A stretch of 64,000 nt of DNA from Ipomoea triloba (GCF_003576645.1 NC_044924.1:6903097-6967096); one strand, 5' to 3'; shown: positions 23,049-36,244, counted from the first letter of the stretch. Numbers and translations: made by a program. The notes: generated by a model not told the origin, from the sequence alone.

Positions 23049-24004
23049 TATCCCACATTGACAATTCAATTATTTACATTGGTAAAGTTTTAAAAGAAAG
23101 ATCAAAGATCAAGTTTCACGAGCTGTTAATGTGTTGTGTGCATTTATAATATGTTACTAACTGTTATGTCAATATAACAAAAAAAAAAAAAATAGTTAAG
23201 CTTCTGCATCTAGTTATCTTCTAATAAACTGATATCTATTTTCATTTGCTAACTTTTTTAATTAAAAAGGTGCAATTTTGTTTTTAATTTTAATTTCTAA
23301 CTGTATTTATTTAAATGGAGAATAAACAACAGTCGAAAACAAATATAAATTTTCATAGCATATGGGCCCTTGTGTAGTGTAACTCTCTCTATTTAATAAG
23401 GGAAAAGTAATGGTTTTGCTATCCCAATGAGAAGATAGATAGGATAGGGTCAGAGGAAAGTGTAGAGTGTAGAGTAAAGTAAAAAATGTGGCAACTCTAT
23501 TGTCTCTTCAAATGCAAAAGAGTATCAGAGAGAAGGACTATAATTAATGTGGACAAAGTCAAATGCACAAAGACACGAGCACACAAGAAGAGAATGGTAA
23601 CCCAACAAAATACTTCAGCACCCTATCATTTCAGCTACAGAAACCTCCATCCCCTTTTCCTCACACCATTTTCCTACGGGAATTTCTACTTTATATAATG
23701 CATACTAATCATCGTTGCCTTTTTATTTCTCCACTTTTTAAAATTCATCATTTTAAAATATCTATATTTTCATCAAATTATACTGTTATATAGGTCTCTC
23801 ACATTAGAAAAAAACACAAGATCGAACTTCGATGATGAGGTATTAATTTTTTGGACTGCAATAAATAGAGAAAGTATAAATCAGATATTGCATTCGGTTA
23901 AACATGACAATAATTTTTAAAATAAAATATATTAGTCATAAGTTTTAGTTTTGGGGAAAAGTTATGTTATATATTTTTTTTGAGAAAATATGAATAAATT
24001 ATAA
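23049..24004. other. AT-rich intergenic DNA
   Basis: No gene recognised. An A-run lies at 23180-23192. Open frames around 23486-23793 overlap in two phases and resemble no family. Confidence 0.5.
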
Positions 24005-24322
24005 GGGTCCTGTTTGGTGAATGGTTGTTAGCTGATTGGGTTGGCTATTTGAGTTAGAAAGTATGATTTGTGGATAACATTGGCTGATTGTAGAAAGTTA
24101 TTTGATAGATTAGCTGTTAGCTAATAGCTGTTTGGTATAATTTCTTTTATCAAAAAACTAATTGAAAATGCTACTTTGAGTAGCCTTTTGAATTTTAGCA
24201 TTTTGGAGTTACAAAAAACTTATTAACCAAACAACTAATAGTGGTCAAATACCTTTAAAAAAAAATAGTGGTCAAATAAGTCAAAATTGACTAATAGGCT
24301 GATTATTTACCAAAGAGGGCCA
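24005..24322. mobile_element. hAT-like MITE family, copy B (inverted orientation)
   Basis: Ends are GGGTCCTGTTTGGTGAATGG and the complement of GGCCCTCTTTGGTAAATAATC. Read on the minus strand it contains the same ordered blocks as copies A, C and D (TTTTTTGTAACTCC...AAAATTCAAAAGGCTACTCAAAGTAGC). It lies about 2 kb upstream of SCARECROW. Confidence 0.7.
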
Positions 24323-26135
24323 AGGGCTTTTGAGCAACCATGACTATTGTTACTGATCCAACTGATATTGCTTTAATTGAAAATGGTCCCTATTCCCCTA
24401 CGCGATAAACATCATAAATGACTTCCGTATAAACTCCAGTTCAAAACACCAAGTAGCTAATTAAGACTTTCAAGGCCACACGTACAATTAAATAAAAAAC
24501 TTATACCAAACGATAGCAAATTTCACAAAGTTGGAAGGACGATTCACCAAAACCAAAATACAATAGGACTAAAGAAAAAAAGGGAATCCGCATTAAATTT
24601 AATTAATTAATTTAATTTTGTTTTAGTATCACTGACTCTATTATAATGTAATATCTGTTCATAGTTACTTTCTCAACCTACTGAAGCACAAAGAGTTAAC
24701 AATATTTTTTTTTAGTGAAAGAGTTATAATAACTAACAAATATAGCCCCAATGCAAATGTAAAGTTAAAAGATTCATTTTTGTATGCATGATTCTGAGTC
24801 GAATTCTATTATTCTCATAGCGATAAGATATTATATGTTGTTGATGGATTTAGATCATTCGGGTGACTCAAATTAACAAACCCGATAATTAAAAGATAGA
24901 TAAGTGGATAAAAGATAATAGTAAAAGACAAGAATGCTATTGAAAAGATAAGGAATCTATATTTAGGAGCAATGTAAAGCTATTGCAATAGATTTCATGA
25001 TGTCTTCACAAGACAATTACACTCCTTTATATACTAATAAGTCCCCTAATCACCCCACGAAAAATGGGGAATTAGTTATAACAAACTTGATTGAGGGGCC
25101 TTGACAGCTTGGGAGCCAAGGCCTAGCCCGAGGCCGAGCGCGGGGCTTGACCTAGGTGACTTGGGGTTGAGCCATAGGCTTGGTTTTGACAGCCAAAGCT
25201 GAGAACAAGTCAATTTGTTCCGAATTTATCTCTAATATGTCCATCACCTTTATTAAAAAAATACACCATACTAGACAACTCCAATACCATTATGTGTCAA
25301 GGAGGAATAATTTTGAATTTCTTTAATGTCATGTGATCTACATTTTATATAATTAGAAAATCAAAAGTAACCCCGTTAGTTAGTCGGTCAGAAATTAACT
25401 TCCAACAAAAACTACTGTTTGAGATGATCTGCAATATTTTGTCGAATTATAATTGAATTGATATGATCGAAATATTCATATTTTCTTTTCAGAAAGATTC
25501 ATTGTTATCCAAGACAAGAAAGAGAGAGGTGAGTGAATAATGAAGAATGGGAGGGAGCTGAGGGGGATTAAGGCGAGCAGTTTTTCAACTACTTGGACAC
25601 TTTATGTCGTAATAAACACCAGCCGCGCTAAGCCATTTTCCCTTTGGCAACCACTCTCATTCCGCATAAATCCAACGGGCAACACGTCAAGCCTTCTCAA
25701 ATCAAAAACTCCTAACCCCAATATTCAATTTATTTTTTTAATTAAATTATAACACCCACACACAGAATCCCAATGCCCCTTTCCCTCTCTCATTGTCTAA
25801 TTCCCCTCCGCCTCTTTCCCCTTGTCACCTTACCCCCTTTTAATCCCACACCCCAATATCATTTATTATTATTATTATTATCTCCCCAAATTGTGTTATT
25901 AAAACATATCATTTACTAAATTCTGACATTGTTTCAGATGCTCTGTCAGGTCGAGACGTCCATTAGAATTGAAAGATTCAATTAATATAATTTTAAATCT
26001 AGTAAATAATTCAAATATATGAGATCTCAGTTAGTCTTATAATGGTTAAATTTTATATTAATATTGTGTTGAATTTTGAATATTAAATTTTATAAAATTT
26101 AACAATTTTGTGATCGATTTATATTATGTTAGTAG
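24323..26135. other. Upstream region of SCARECROW
   Basis: About 1.8 kb. A GC-rich patch at 25080-25190 (GGCCTAGCCCGAGGCCGAGCGCGGGGC) stands out from AT-rich surroundings and looks like a piece of an inserted repeat. A (TTA)n run lies at 25862-25881. The C-rich stretch at 25760-25850 (CCCCTTTCCCTCTCTC...CCCCTCCGCCTC) could hold promoter elements. The motif ACTGACTCTATTATAATGTA at 24629-24648 recurs in the SCR intron. Confidence 0.4.
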
Positions 26136-26143
26136 TATAAATA
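26136..26143 (+). promoter_or_regulatory. Candidate TATA box of SCARECROW
   Basis: TATAAATA, 126 bp before the start codon. Transcription would begin near 26165-26175, leaving a leader of about 100 nt. It is the best match in this AT-rich region, but AT-rich DNA produces such matches by chance. Confidence 0.4.
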
Positions 26144-26268
26144 CCATTTTTTTCCCGTGGAAATAATTAATTTAAGAAATTGTTCATGAGATATGTTTCA
26201 ATATTTAAGAGCGAAGGCAATCGCGAGAGATTGAGAATTTATCCTCCGTGGGTGAATATAAGGTGTTG

Positions 26269-29200
26269 ATGGCCGCGAAGGCATTTCCTATGGTTGGAGA
26301 GGCGGCGAATGTGAGCGGAAGTAGCGGGAGCGCCACCAGTAGTAGGGAGTATCACCACCACGACCACAATAATATCCTTCCGTTGCATTCTTCTTCGGCT
26401 TCTCCTTCTCATCTGGCGCTGCTTTGCGATAACGCCAAGATGGTGAGGAAGAGGGCGGCGTCGGAGATGGAGCTGCAGATCGGCGGCGGCGGCGGGGGAA
26501 TCGGGGAGCACGGCAGGTTTCTCCGGCGGGCGGCGGCGGCGGAGATGAACGCGCCGCTCCTTGGGGATTTGAGGGTTTGCGGGGGTAATTTTGGCGGTGA
26601 TGAGAGTAATGATAATGGTGGGGGGAATAGCCACCACGTCGTCGTCAACAACTACTCCACTATGCAGATAGCGCCACCGCCCAGCTCCACCAATTTGAGC
26701 GTGACGTCAACGTCCAACGCCACGCACTTGACTTACATGGAGCCGTTACCGTTACCGTTACCGTTACCGAATCCACCGCCGAATGAAGCGCAGCCGCTTC
26801 CGCTCTGTGTTTTCTCCGGTCTTCCGCTCTTCCCGGCTCCTACGAGAGGTAGAAACGCCGCCGGCGCGTTGCAGCCGCCGCCGCTCCCGGCGGCCGGCTG
26901 CGGTGGTAGTGCAATTGGAGTTAACTCCTCCTCCGGCATGGGGGACAACGGCACCGCGATGGCGTGGATCGACGGCATCATTAAGGATCTAATCCACACC
27001 TCCAATCACGTCTCGATCCCTCAGCTTATCCAGAACGTGAGAGAAATCATCCACCCGTGTAACCCTAACCTCGCCGCCCTCCTCGAGTACCGCCTCCGCT
27101 CTCTCACCACCGCCGATCCTCTCGCGGCCAACGTTTACGACGATTGGAGACGAAAGGAAACACTACAACCTCAGAGCCAAGACGCCGCCATTACTCATCC
27201 CCTCCACCTTCCGGATTCCATGCCTCATCCTTGGGAAATAACTCTCCCTCCCGCCGCCGCAACCGCCTCAACTACCAGACACCACCACCACCAACAACAA
27301 CATCAGCTCCGTGACAATTCTCCGTCAGTAACCGCCGGCCTGCCGTTTGTCCCGGCTCCGAGCTCAGATCGTCAAGAGCAACAACAACAAGGGAGAATGG
27401 ATCATGAGAAGCAACCAGAATCTCAATCCCAGTCCCAATCCCCGCCGCCGAGCGAGAGCACCGCCGCGGCCGCGGCGTTGATTAGGACGGAATCACTCAG
27501 AAGAGAAAAGGATGAGCTGGAACAACAGAAGAAGGACGAAGAAGGCCTCCATCTATTAACCTTACTTCTACAATGCGCGGAGGCCGTGGCGGCCGACAAC
27601 CTAGACGAAGCAAACCGAATGCTCCTCCAAGTCTCGGAGCTCTCAACCCCCTACGGAACCTCCGCGCAGCGAGTCGCGGCCTACTTCTCGGAAGCCATGT
27701 CCGCCCGCCTCGTAAACTCATGCTTAGGAATCTACGCTTCGGCCCCCCTCAACGCCCTCCCTCACAGCCTCAACCAGAAAATGGCCTCCGCCTTCCAGGT
27801 CTTCAACGGCATCAGCCCCTTCGTCAAATTCTCCCACTTCACAGCCAACCAAGCCATCCAAGAAGCCTTCGAGCGAGAAGACCGAGTGCACATCATCGAC
27901 CTCGACATCATGCAAGGCCTGCAATGGCCAGGCCTGTTTCACATCCTAGCTTCTCGACCCGGTGGGCCCCCCTTGGTCCGCCTAACCGGCCTAGGCACCT
28001 CCATGGAAGCCCTCGAGGCTACCGGCAAACGCCTCTCGGATTTCGCCCAGAAACTCGGATTGCCGTTCGAATTCTTCCCCGTCGCCGATAAGGTCGGAAA
28101 CTTAGATCCTCAACGGCTTAACGTGAACAAGCGGGAAGCCGTCGCCGTTCACTGGTTACAGCATTCTCTGTATGACGTCACCGGCTCCGACACAAACACG
28201 CTTTGGCTCTTGCAAAGGTAATATCATATCGATCTTCTATAACTATAACTATAATACCTTTAAAAAAATTTAGTATATTATTTCTTTCGTCTCTCCATCC
28301 GTACACATTATTATAATTCCAGTACAACGTATGATCATATGTTAGCAGTTCTTCTGTGTTAGGGTAAAGTTGGACTTAATTTACCCTTGATTTAAAACCC
28401 TAAAATGGTAATTTTTTTTTTCCTTTCTGCATTTGCCAGTTGCGTGCATTTCTAGGTAAAATTAAAGCAAAATGGAATATTCACATTTTCTTGATTTCTT
28501 TGTCTTGTTTAAAGGCATGCTTTATATTGTTAGACTACTAATTATGGATCTTTTTGTCACATGAAAACCCAAAGACGTAACAAAGCATTATTGGAAAAAA
28601 ATTGAAAAATAAAGTGTGGAATATATAGGTTCCACCTTTTTGGCTACATCTGATCAATGTGAGAATGACCATTGATAAAAGCTTTGGCAAAAGCGAAAAT
28701 AGCTTTACGAACTTGATGCAGATTGTTGCGATTCCTTGCTGCAGATTTTCTTCTATGTTTGGCTGTGATTATAGTTTGTTTGCTAGTTTTAAGGGTTTTT
28801 TTTTTCTTGATTTTTTTTAGTGACTCTATTATAATGTAGTATCTGTTTATAACTACTTTTCTCAACCTACTGATTCTATTATAATGTAGATCTGTTTATA
28901 ATTATTTTCTCAACTTACTGAATCAAAAAGAGTCAATACTGTCTCCTGGGGTTCAAATTTATGACCTCCTATATGTAGTATTGCTTATATTTACTCTCTA
29001 TTTATGCGAGTAGTATGTTATCATTGTTTTTTATAATAAAATTTTAATGTATAATGGCGTGATGGATGGGTTTCAGATTGGCTCCAAAAGTGGTAACAGT
29101 AGTAGAGCAAGACCTGAGCCATGCAGGATCGTTTCTGGGGCGATTTGTGGAGGCCATACACTACTACTCGGCGCTGTTCGACTCGCTGGGGGCGTGCTAC

Positions 29201-29515
29201 GGCGAGGAGAGCGAGGAGCGGCACGCGGTGGAGCAGCAGCTACTGTCGAGGGAGATTCGGAACGTGCTGGCGGTGGGGGGGCCGTCGAGGAGCGGCGAGG
29301 TGAAGTTCAACAACTGGAGGGAGAAGTTTCAGCAGTCGGGGTTCCGGGGGGTGTCTTTGGCCGGAAATGCGGCGGCTCAGGCCACGCTACTGCTCGGAAT
29401 GTTTCATTCCGATGGGTATACCTTGGCGGAGGATAATGGCGCCCTCAAGCTTGGTTGGAAGGATCTCTGCTTGCTCACTGCTTCTGCATGGAGGCCACCT
29501 CCCCTTGCACAATAA
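26269..29515 (+). CDS. SCR: GRAS transcription factor SCARECROW
   Basis: SCARECROW controls the asymmetric division that separates endodermis from cortex, and acts with SHORT-ROOT in root and shoot. Exons 26269-28217 and 29077-29515 join at an AG|A Arg codon to give 795 aa. The start ATG at 26269 gives MAAKAFPMV; an upstream in-frame GTG is not used. The SCR-typical [14 protein letters not shown] block is at about 57-70. A long variable N-terminal half has His, Gly, Pro and Gln runs. The GRAS domain starts near 427 ([12 protein letters not shown]), with VHIID at 540-544 and DIMQGLQWP just after. Exon 2 carries the PFYRE-region part ([19 protein letters not shown]) and the SAW motif, ending [10 protein letters not shown]. 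The single intron (859 bp) falls where, as I recall, SCR orthologues have theirs. Exons are far more GC-rich than the surroundings. Downstream GAUT7 converges on it. Confidence 0.97.
28810..28935. repeat. Tandem pair of a dispersed AT-rich repeat in the SCR intron
   Basis: Two neighbouring copies of TCTATTATAATGTAG...CTGTTTATAA...TTTCTCAACCTACTGA occur at about 28826-28873 and 28875-28922. A third, related copy lies upstream of SCR at about 24633-24685. The block GGGGTTCAAATTTATGACCTCC follows at 28949-28970. Confidence 0.6.
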
Positions 29516-30906
29516 AATAAAATTCATAATAAATCACTGTTTTAACTGCTTTTATATTTATTTTTTATTTATTTTTAGTTTTACTTACTATGTGTAATCT
29601 TTTGATCTTCTCTCTTTATACGGTTGGAGACATGTTTTTGACTAAATTGTTTGCAGTAGTAAAATTATGTACCAAGTTAAATTTTGCTAAAAGAAAAAAA
29701 AAAGAATTGCCTTTTTTTTTTTTTTTTGCTTTATTGAATAATTATTATTATTATTGGCTTGAGTTCAGATTTGATTCTCACTTATGGAATATATATACAC
29801 CACTCTTGAGTTTTGACACTTTCAATCTTCGTACCACATTTTTAAGACTAAAAGTGATACAATTTAAATAATAAATAATCAAATCTAATAAATTTGTAAT
29901 TCAAGAACAAAAAAGCAAATAAAACACAATAAATAGAAAATGCAAAACTAGAAATTATCTATTCTTAAAATGAGTTAATATATGGCTCTAAGTTGAAGAT
30001 CACAAAAGGGGAAATAGAAAAATTAAAAGGAAAATAAAGAAGTCTTTTTTTTTTTTTTTGCGAAACAAAAATAAAGAAGTCTTTTCAAGTAAGAACATTG
30101 TTACTTTCTTCCATAAAGAAAAGTTGGGAAGTAGAGCTTAGTAATCTGTTTCCTATTTGGTAGAAAGTGTTTAACTTGGAATCTTAAAAAGCTAAAAGGC
30201 AACCAAAGAAGGAAGTACAACAAACACACCGCTTTGTGCATAAAGCCTTACAACTTTTTTTGGATCTGTAGGCATACACAATCCCAAAAAGAGACTTCAA
30301 AGTGGGAAAGAAAACTATGATTAAATATTTCATATGGAGTATATATTACATATTTTGTAATCTAAAAGAAAAAATTGGAAAATTTAAATCTGCTAACTGT
30401 TAGAGAAGCAAACGCTATTTAACAATGAATAAGAAACAAATGTCTATGCAATGATAATCCACAAGACAAGAGGTCCAAAGCGTGTTTTGCCGATTCAGAG
30501 ATTTGGACTTGAACCATCTGCTCTTATGAATAAATTGAAGTCTCCAGGAAGCAAGCTAAAGTTATAAACAAATAAAGTTCCACTGTTGAAAGAATAGTCA
30601 CATGGCTTTTTTGTACACACCAGAATTCATATTTCTGTGGTCCAGTCTCGAGGCAGAAAGCGCAGAGGTAATGCCCCGTTGTCTGTCAAAGTTCTCTATG
30701 TCCACCTCTGCCACGAACGAATGCACTCCCTCTTGGCTTGACGGGCAGGAGATTGAATGATAGAAACACGATCATTGAATTTGTAATGCTAGTACCTGGA
30801 GCCAAGTCCCCTAAGCTTTGAATGATTCTATGGGCATCCACCAGAGGGAAATTGTGTAACCTTGAGATCCCTGCCATACCTTCAATCTAACTTTTAGCAG
30901 AGCACT
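29516..30906. other. 3' flanks of SCR and GAUT7
   Basis: Tail-to-tail spacer of about 1.4 kb, AT-rich with T-runs at 29710-29728 and 30044-30059. The part from about 30600 to 30906 has higher GC and probably contains the GAUT7 3' UTR. A 63-codon open frame there shows no family resemblance. Confidence 0.5.
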
Positions 30907-33900
30907 CTAATAATTCACATTGCAATCGCTTAGAAATTGATCCTCCTTGTTTAGATAGTTGCTCCAAAAATCAAAGTAATCACGGATGGCCAAATCAAGC
31001 CAAGGTTTCATGTCACCATTATAATGCAAAACCCTTGCATTCTTCACAGCTTCTCTACCCAGACTAAAGTTATGACCCAGTCCAGATAGTACCCAGTTCT
31101 CATCAAGAGCATAAACTTCGCCTTGAAAGGTAAGCAAGCAGGCAAGCAGAGTCACAGCCTCTTTTGTCCCCAACTGTTAAACCCATTGAATAGAGATGGA
31201 AACATTAGTAAATCTTAAACTTCTTTTAAAAGAAACAGTTTATGTAAATTAAGCTCTAGCATTAGCAACTGGTAACTGAACTATGAATAAATAAAAATTT
31301 GAACCCATACCACAAAAAATTGGTCATAGTTAGACATTTATCTCCACATTCATCTATTATTTTCTCATCAAAGCAGGTTCAGATGGTTGCAGAAAGCAAA
31401 AATGTTCCCAATTTTGTTTAAGAAGCAATAGAGACTATCTCACTAGTATAATTTGAGGAAGAGAATCAACTTGATATTTGATGCCAGCACTGCATGCTAG
31501 GGAGGAAACAGTGAACTATTTGTTAATTCACTGTGACTTCTTGTGAAAGTACTAAAAGGTATTTTAGTTCACATAATTGGTTAAGGATGTGTTTACTTGC
31601 TGATCTCTTAGTTGATCACAGATCAGAAAAACACATAGTTGTGCCATTCCACAAACTAAGGTATTGCTAGAAAAAACATAAGAATAATAATTAAAGCTAG
31701 CAGAACAATTTGCTACTAACCTCTTGTACCAGCCTTTCAAACTTTCCTGAAAGGTCTTGCTCCCGCCACCTGACTAGATCAACGATATTTAATCCAGACA
31801 TCCAAGCACATGATTTTTCGTCAAAACTCTTATCTGTCAAAAAGTTTTTCAGGTGAACCAACTTAACTGAGCAATGCTGTACAGCACCAATCACTTTTCC
31901 GTCCAAATTAATGCTCCACAAGTCTGACAAGTCTCTTTGGACAATAATGTCATCATCCAAAACTACTACTTTCTTCAAAGAATTAAATATCTTGGGAAGG
32001 AGAAAGTGAGACTGTGAAAACACAGATAAGTGCTCTGTTCTCATTGGAGTCATAGATGATATATCAACCTTATGAAAGAAAACAGAATACTCCTCAGGCA
32101 GTGAGAGATGCAATGGAGCAGACTTTGTTTTGTCATCCAAATGAAGATCTTCAATATTCAAAACCTGGACAGTGGCTTCCTTGTAGTTGTTTCTGAAGAA
32201 CCACAATTTCATGGCAAAGTAATTCTCCCTATCTGTCAGCACATGAAATACTTGATTCTCACTCTCCTGAATATACACAAGAAATCCAATTAGCAAAGCC
32301 AGTGGAATTGCCAGTATGGACACATTATTTCTGTAACACAAGAGAGGGGGAGAGAGAGCAAGAGAATTATCATACTTTTGTATGCACAACTGTAGAGTTT
32401 ATTACAGCCGATGATGCAAGTACATTCTTGGAGAATATAACAAAATGCTTTAAATCTGGATCCAAATGCCTCTCTATCCATGAAAGCTTCTCACTGGGCA
32501 GAGGAGATCTAAAATATTCTACAGTTAGTCGCATTGATAGACAGTGGAGGCTCTTAGGCATGGTTTGGACTGCAATTTGGTAGAGAAGAGCACCCTGTCT
32601 TGTAAGGAATTTAGGTTCATCTTCAGTCAGATCAACCAACTGTCTAAATTTCATGTCAACATTATTACAATTCACAGGACAGGCCTTGGCACTTGCAATC
32701 ACAGCTTTCATCCCCTTTAGCTTTTTCCGAATCCTGGTAAAACACAGACAGACATTGAGTATTGTGACAATCTACACTATTCAGTCATGATTATCACATG
32801 AATATCATGTACACAAAGGATACATGATTAAAAGCTAATGAGTGACCTATGTAGTTTGACTAGTTTCTCATGTTGTTCTTCAGAAGGAAAACACCATAGT
32901 CCAAAAATAGATACTTCCTAGTTCCTATTCATGTTTGCTTCTTCAAATTACTGGTAGAATGCGTATTTGGGTAGATAAAATCAATGAAAATGAACTGATC
33001 ACAGAGCATGTTATACTTGTCCCTTTCTTGTCTATAATGAAAGGGGTAAAAGATCCTAACTGATGACATTTGTCCTGTCCCAAACAAAAGATGTAATTCC
33101 TCATGCTGCTTCTTTTTCCTCATATTAACTCTCGGCTTTCTTAAAATATTGCACCCCATTTATGTGAAAGCTAAATTCAAAAAGAAAGTAAAACAGCTTG
33201 TCCTAGATAAGTGTAATAAACTAGATATGTGCTAAATATCCAGTTAGCACAATAACATATCCAAAAACAACATCCTTCTCAAAAGAAAATGAAAGCATGC
33301 CACATTATTTCAATCCTTGTGATACAATATAACCATTATGGAGCATGTACATTTAGAAATAAAATCTGAACATACCGAGGGGGGAGATCATTATCTGTTG
33401 TTGCGAGGTTAAGCAGATGCTCAAATTCCTGAATATGTTTCTTCAAGTCATTTGATAAATTTCTAAAAGCTGGAAGCTTCAGAACACTAGGATAATAAGC
33501 CCGAGCCTCAAACAATAGGTTCTTCATTTTTCTCACAAAGAAATCATTCACTTGCTCTGTATGCTCTCGATGCCATGTGCAGTAGCTCCCAAATTTTAAA
33601 TCACACAAATTAAAACTCATCTCAGTTTCTATTTTGTCAGCAGAATCCATATTGCCAACTTCTATGCTCTGCAACACATATCTATATTATAATTAATTCA
33701 TCCACTACAAGGATTCAGACAGAATGTAAGACTAAGACTAAGGCAGTGACTCCAATAAATACATACATTTGCTTTTGGCTGTTCTTTAGGCATTCCAACT
33801 GGCAATGGAGAACCTAATGAGTAATTAGAGAAGAGAAACAGTATTAATTAAAAGAGGACAAATCTATACACTACAAAGTCCAGTCAGCATAGTTCTGAAG

Positions 33901-35126
33901 GGTATGGACTAAAGAGAGAGGAAAAGGACTAGGGAAGCTATAAAAGAAGCAATTTCAATTAGAAAAAAACAAATCTAATATGTAGGCAGTTGGGGTTGGA
34001 CAAACACATACATAACAAAGTAAGAGACATTTGCATACCTTTAGTCTCATTCTTAGCTTCCTTGGCAATGTCCTCCTGAAAATCCTGGAAAAGATATATG
34101 GAACCACATGCAAGGTCAACTCAAAAGCTGAAGATTAAACCTAAAAACCAAAACATTAATAAACAAAGCCCCCCTGTAACCGTAGCTCATAATAGTTACT
34201 TTGAACCGGACTCTGTGTCTATGTTGTATTCAGTAAGCTTACAGAAAAGAACTTGAGTCTTAACAAGCAGAATAGTATGAAAAAACCTTTGGAAAAGTTG
34301 GTTCCATGCTTCTTGTAATATCATCTAGATGCCTTGATTGATCACCCTGCAAAACAATAAACAAAGAACAAGATGGGATTATTAGCATGCAGACAACTAT
34401 AGCACTGTATCCTTTCACAAGCACAGGCAAATACATATATATTACTAATAATGAGATATGACTATATGAGTATATCAGCTTTGCAACTAATGTTACTACC
34501 CCTGGTAATTAAAAAGGGCTGACGATGAAGACAAAATTGCCAAAATGTATTTACCTCCAATTGTTTCCCAGTCGAGAGAGCCTCATTTTGACCATAAACT
34601 CTAGGCGCATTCTGATCAAATCAGGATAGTAATCGCCAGGAAACAAAAAGGATACAATTCAGAACAAATAGCTCACAACAAGACATGCATATTCAGAATG
34701 ATATAAATACTTACAGAAGAAGAACTTTGATGTTCAGACGCAAGTCCTGCAAAATATCAAACAGAAAATTCATTAAAGAGAACCTAACTCCGTTTAGCAA
34801 CACTCGAATTGGAAACTAGAATTTCCTCTTTTTCCATTTTGCTCGGTTGAGGCAAGACAATTACGTAGCTCTGAATCCAGCAAATAAAGGAAAGCAAGCT
34901 TAAAGCAGGGAATTGAGATCTATTATCCAAAGGAGAGGAGAGAGAATGAGCGATTCCGCATCTTACCTGAGGAAGACTGGAAACTTTTGTTCAGGCCAAG
35001 CAAGAAGACGACGGGAACCAGCATCGAAAGTAACACAAGACTTAACACCGCCATCACCAGACCTTTCCATCGCTTCTTAACCACCGGAACAGCATTAGAC
35101 TGACCTCCTACAGCCCCGCCCTTCAT
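30907..35126 (-). CDS. GAUT7: Galacturonosyltransferase 7-type glycosyltransferase (GT8)
   Basis: In Arabidopsis, GAUT7 anchors GAUT1 in the Golgi; the complex makes homogalacturonan, a pectin backbone. Ten exons join in frame: 34967-35126, 34715-34746, 34555-34611, 34287-34346, 34039-34084, 33767-33813, 33376-33668, 32376-32733, 31721-32266 and 30907-31173, 1866 nt and 621 aa, close to the family length. The start MKGGAVGG is typical. A basic KKRWKG precedes one membrane span at about 22-45 (type II Golgi topology), then a Ser/Glu-rich stem. The GT8 domain has the metal-binding triad at D455-D457 (VVLDDDIIVQRDL). The segment SCAWMSGLNIVDLVRWRE is the GAUT7 version of a region that reads quite differently in GAUT1. 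It ends EDQFLSDCNVNY. Small 5' exons encoding the stem are easily missed by gene finders. Confidence 0.92.
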
Positions 35127-35208
35127 CTCCGCCTCAGCACTGTCACTCTACTCCCACTTAATTTCCTCTCTTCTATATATTTCAACAACGTAATGAAGAG
35201 CCGATAAG

Positions 35209-35296
35209 CGATGACGTCTGCCGGAAATTGAGTCCCGCTCTATCTTGCTCTCCGATGACGTCTGCCGGAAATTGAGTCCCGCACTACCTTGCTCTC
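35209..35296. repeat. 44-bp tandem duplication upstream of GAUT7
   Basis: The block CGATGACGTCTGCCGGAAAT TGAGTCCCGC..TTGCTCTC occurs twice head to tail, spaced 44 bp apart (from about 35210 and about 35254), with only two or three mismatches. It lies about 85-170 bp upstream of the GAUT7 start codon, in the leader or promoter. Each copy contains TGACGTCT, a TGACG-type bZIP-like core. Confidence 0.85.
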
Positions 35297-35765
35297 CAAC
35301 TCGACTGGACGGCCGCCGCCTCCGCCACCGCAATGCAGTGATCTAACACTGCGTCGGCGGCTGTTTCAGAGAGTAGGCCGGCGGAATCAGGAGATAAGAA
35401 TATAAGATCGTGAGATTGAGATTGGATTGAAAATAGTGAAAGGAAAAAAATATGAGTACACAAGTTTACACTTGACAGTCACATCTATGAGCCTGACCCC
35501 TGTAATTATAACGTGTTTATGGTGCTCTCAACTCTGTAATTTCAAGAGATTATCTTGTTTCTTTTTGGTGATATGAATTTGAATTCAAGAAAACAAGGGC
35601 GTTTTGATTCAAACATCGGAATTATAACACTGTTTTGAATCGCATACTTATTAATAGTTATTATTATAATATTAAATAAAAGTAATTTTTTATTACAGAA
35701 ATTAAATAAACTCCTAAGTTAATCAAATGTTGCAATTAAGTTACTTACCAAAACAACTCCATCCA

Positions 35766-36216
35766 TATCTCTTAAAATTGCAAAAATCCCGCCTAGGCGC
35801 TGATCGACCGCCTAGTGTATCATATTAAATGGTGGTCTAGGCGGCTGGCCGGCTAGGCGACCGCCTAGGCCGCCAAACCACCGCCTAGGCGTCGACTAGA
35901 CCGACTAGGCACCGACTAGGCCTTCTAGTCGGTCGATTAACTATTGTTCTTTTTTTTTAATGGGTTATTTCACTCAAAACAACATCGTTTTGAGCGAAAT
36001 AATTTTAAATTGTACAAACTTTAGATATTTTTTATGTTAATATTTAATATTTTAGTATTAATTATTAAAGTATTATATAATTTATAATTATTAGTCTTTA
36101 AAAAATAAAAAAAAAATACTTAAACAAATTTTTAAAAAATAAAAAATACATGGGTGCCTAGGCGCCGATTAATCCCCGGCTAGGCGTCCTAGGCCTCCCT
36201 GAGCGCCTAGCGATTT
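35766..36216. mobile_element. CCTAGGCG-rich inverted-repeat element
   Basis: The left part (35788-35935) and right part (36150-36216) are full of short palindromic words such as CGCCTAGGCG, GGCTAGGCG and GACTAGGC, separated by an AT-rich centre. The outer ends are inverted (AAAATCCCGCCTAGGCGCT against AAAAAATCGCTAGGCGCTC). It codes for nothing. Similar CCTAGGCG-rich repeats are common in plant genomes; I cannot name the superfamily. Confidence 0.55.
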
Positions 36217-36244
36217 TTTCAACCATGCTTAAAACATATAACAA

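Noticed and set aside
26239..27942. Several antisense and alternative-phase frames over SCARECROW exon 1
   Set aside because: GC-rich coding DNA has few stop codons in other phases; only the GRAS frame shows a protein family.
30686..30877. 63-codon minus-strand frame after GAUT7
   Set aside because: No family resemblance; lies in the probable 3' UTR of GAUT7.
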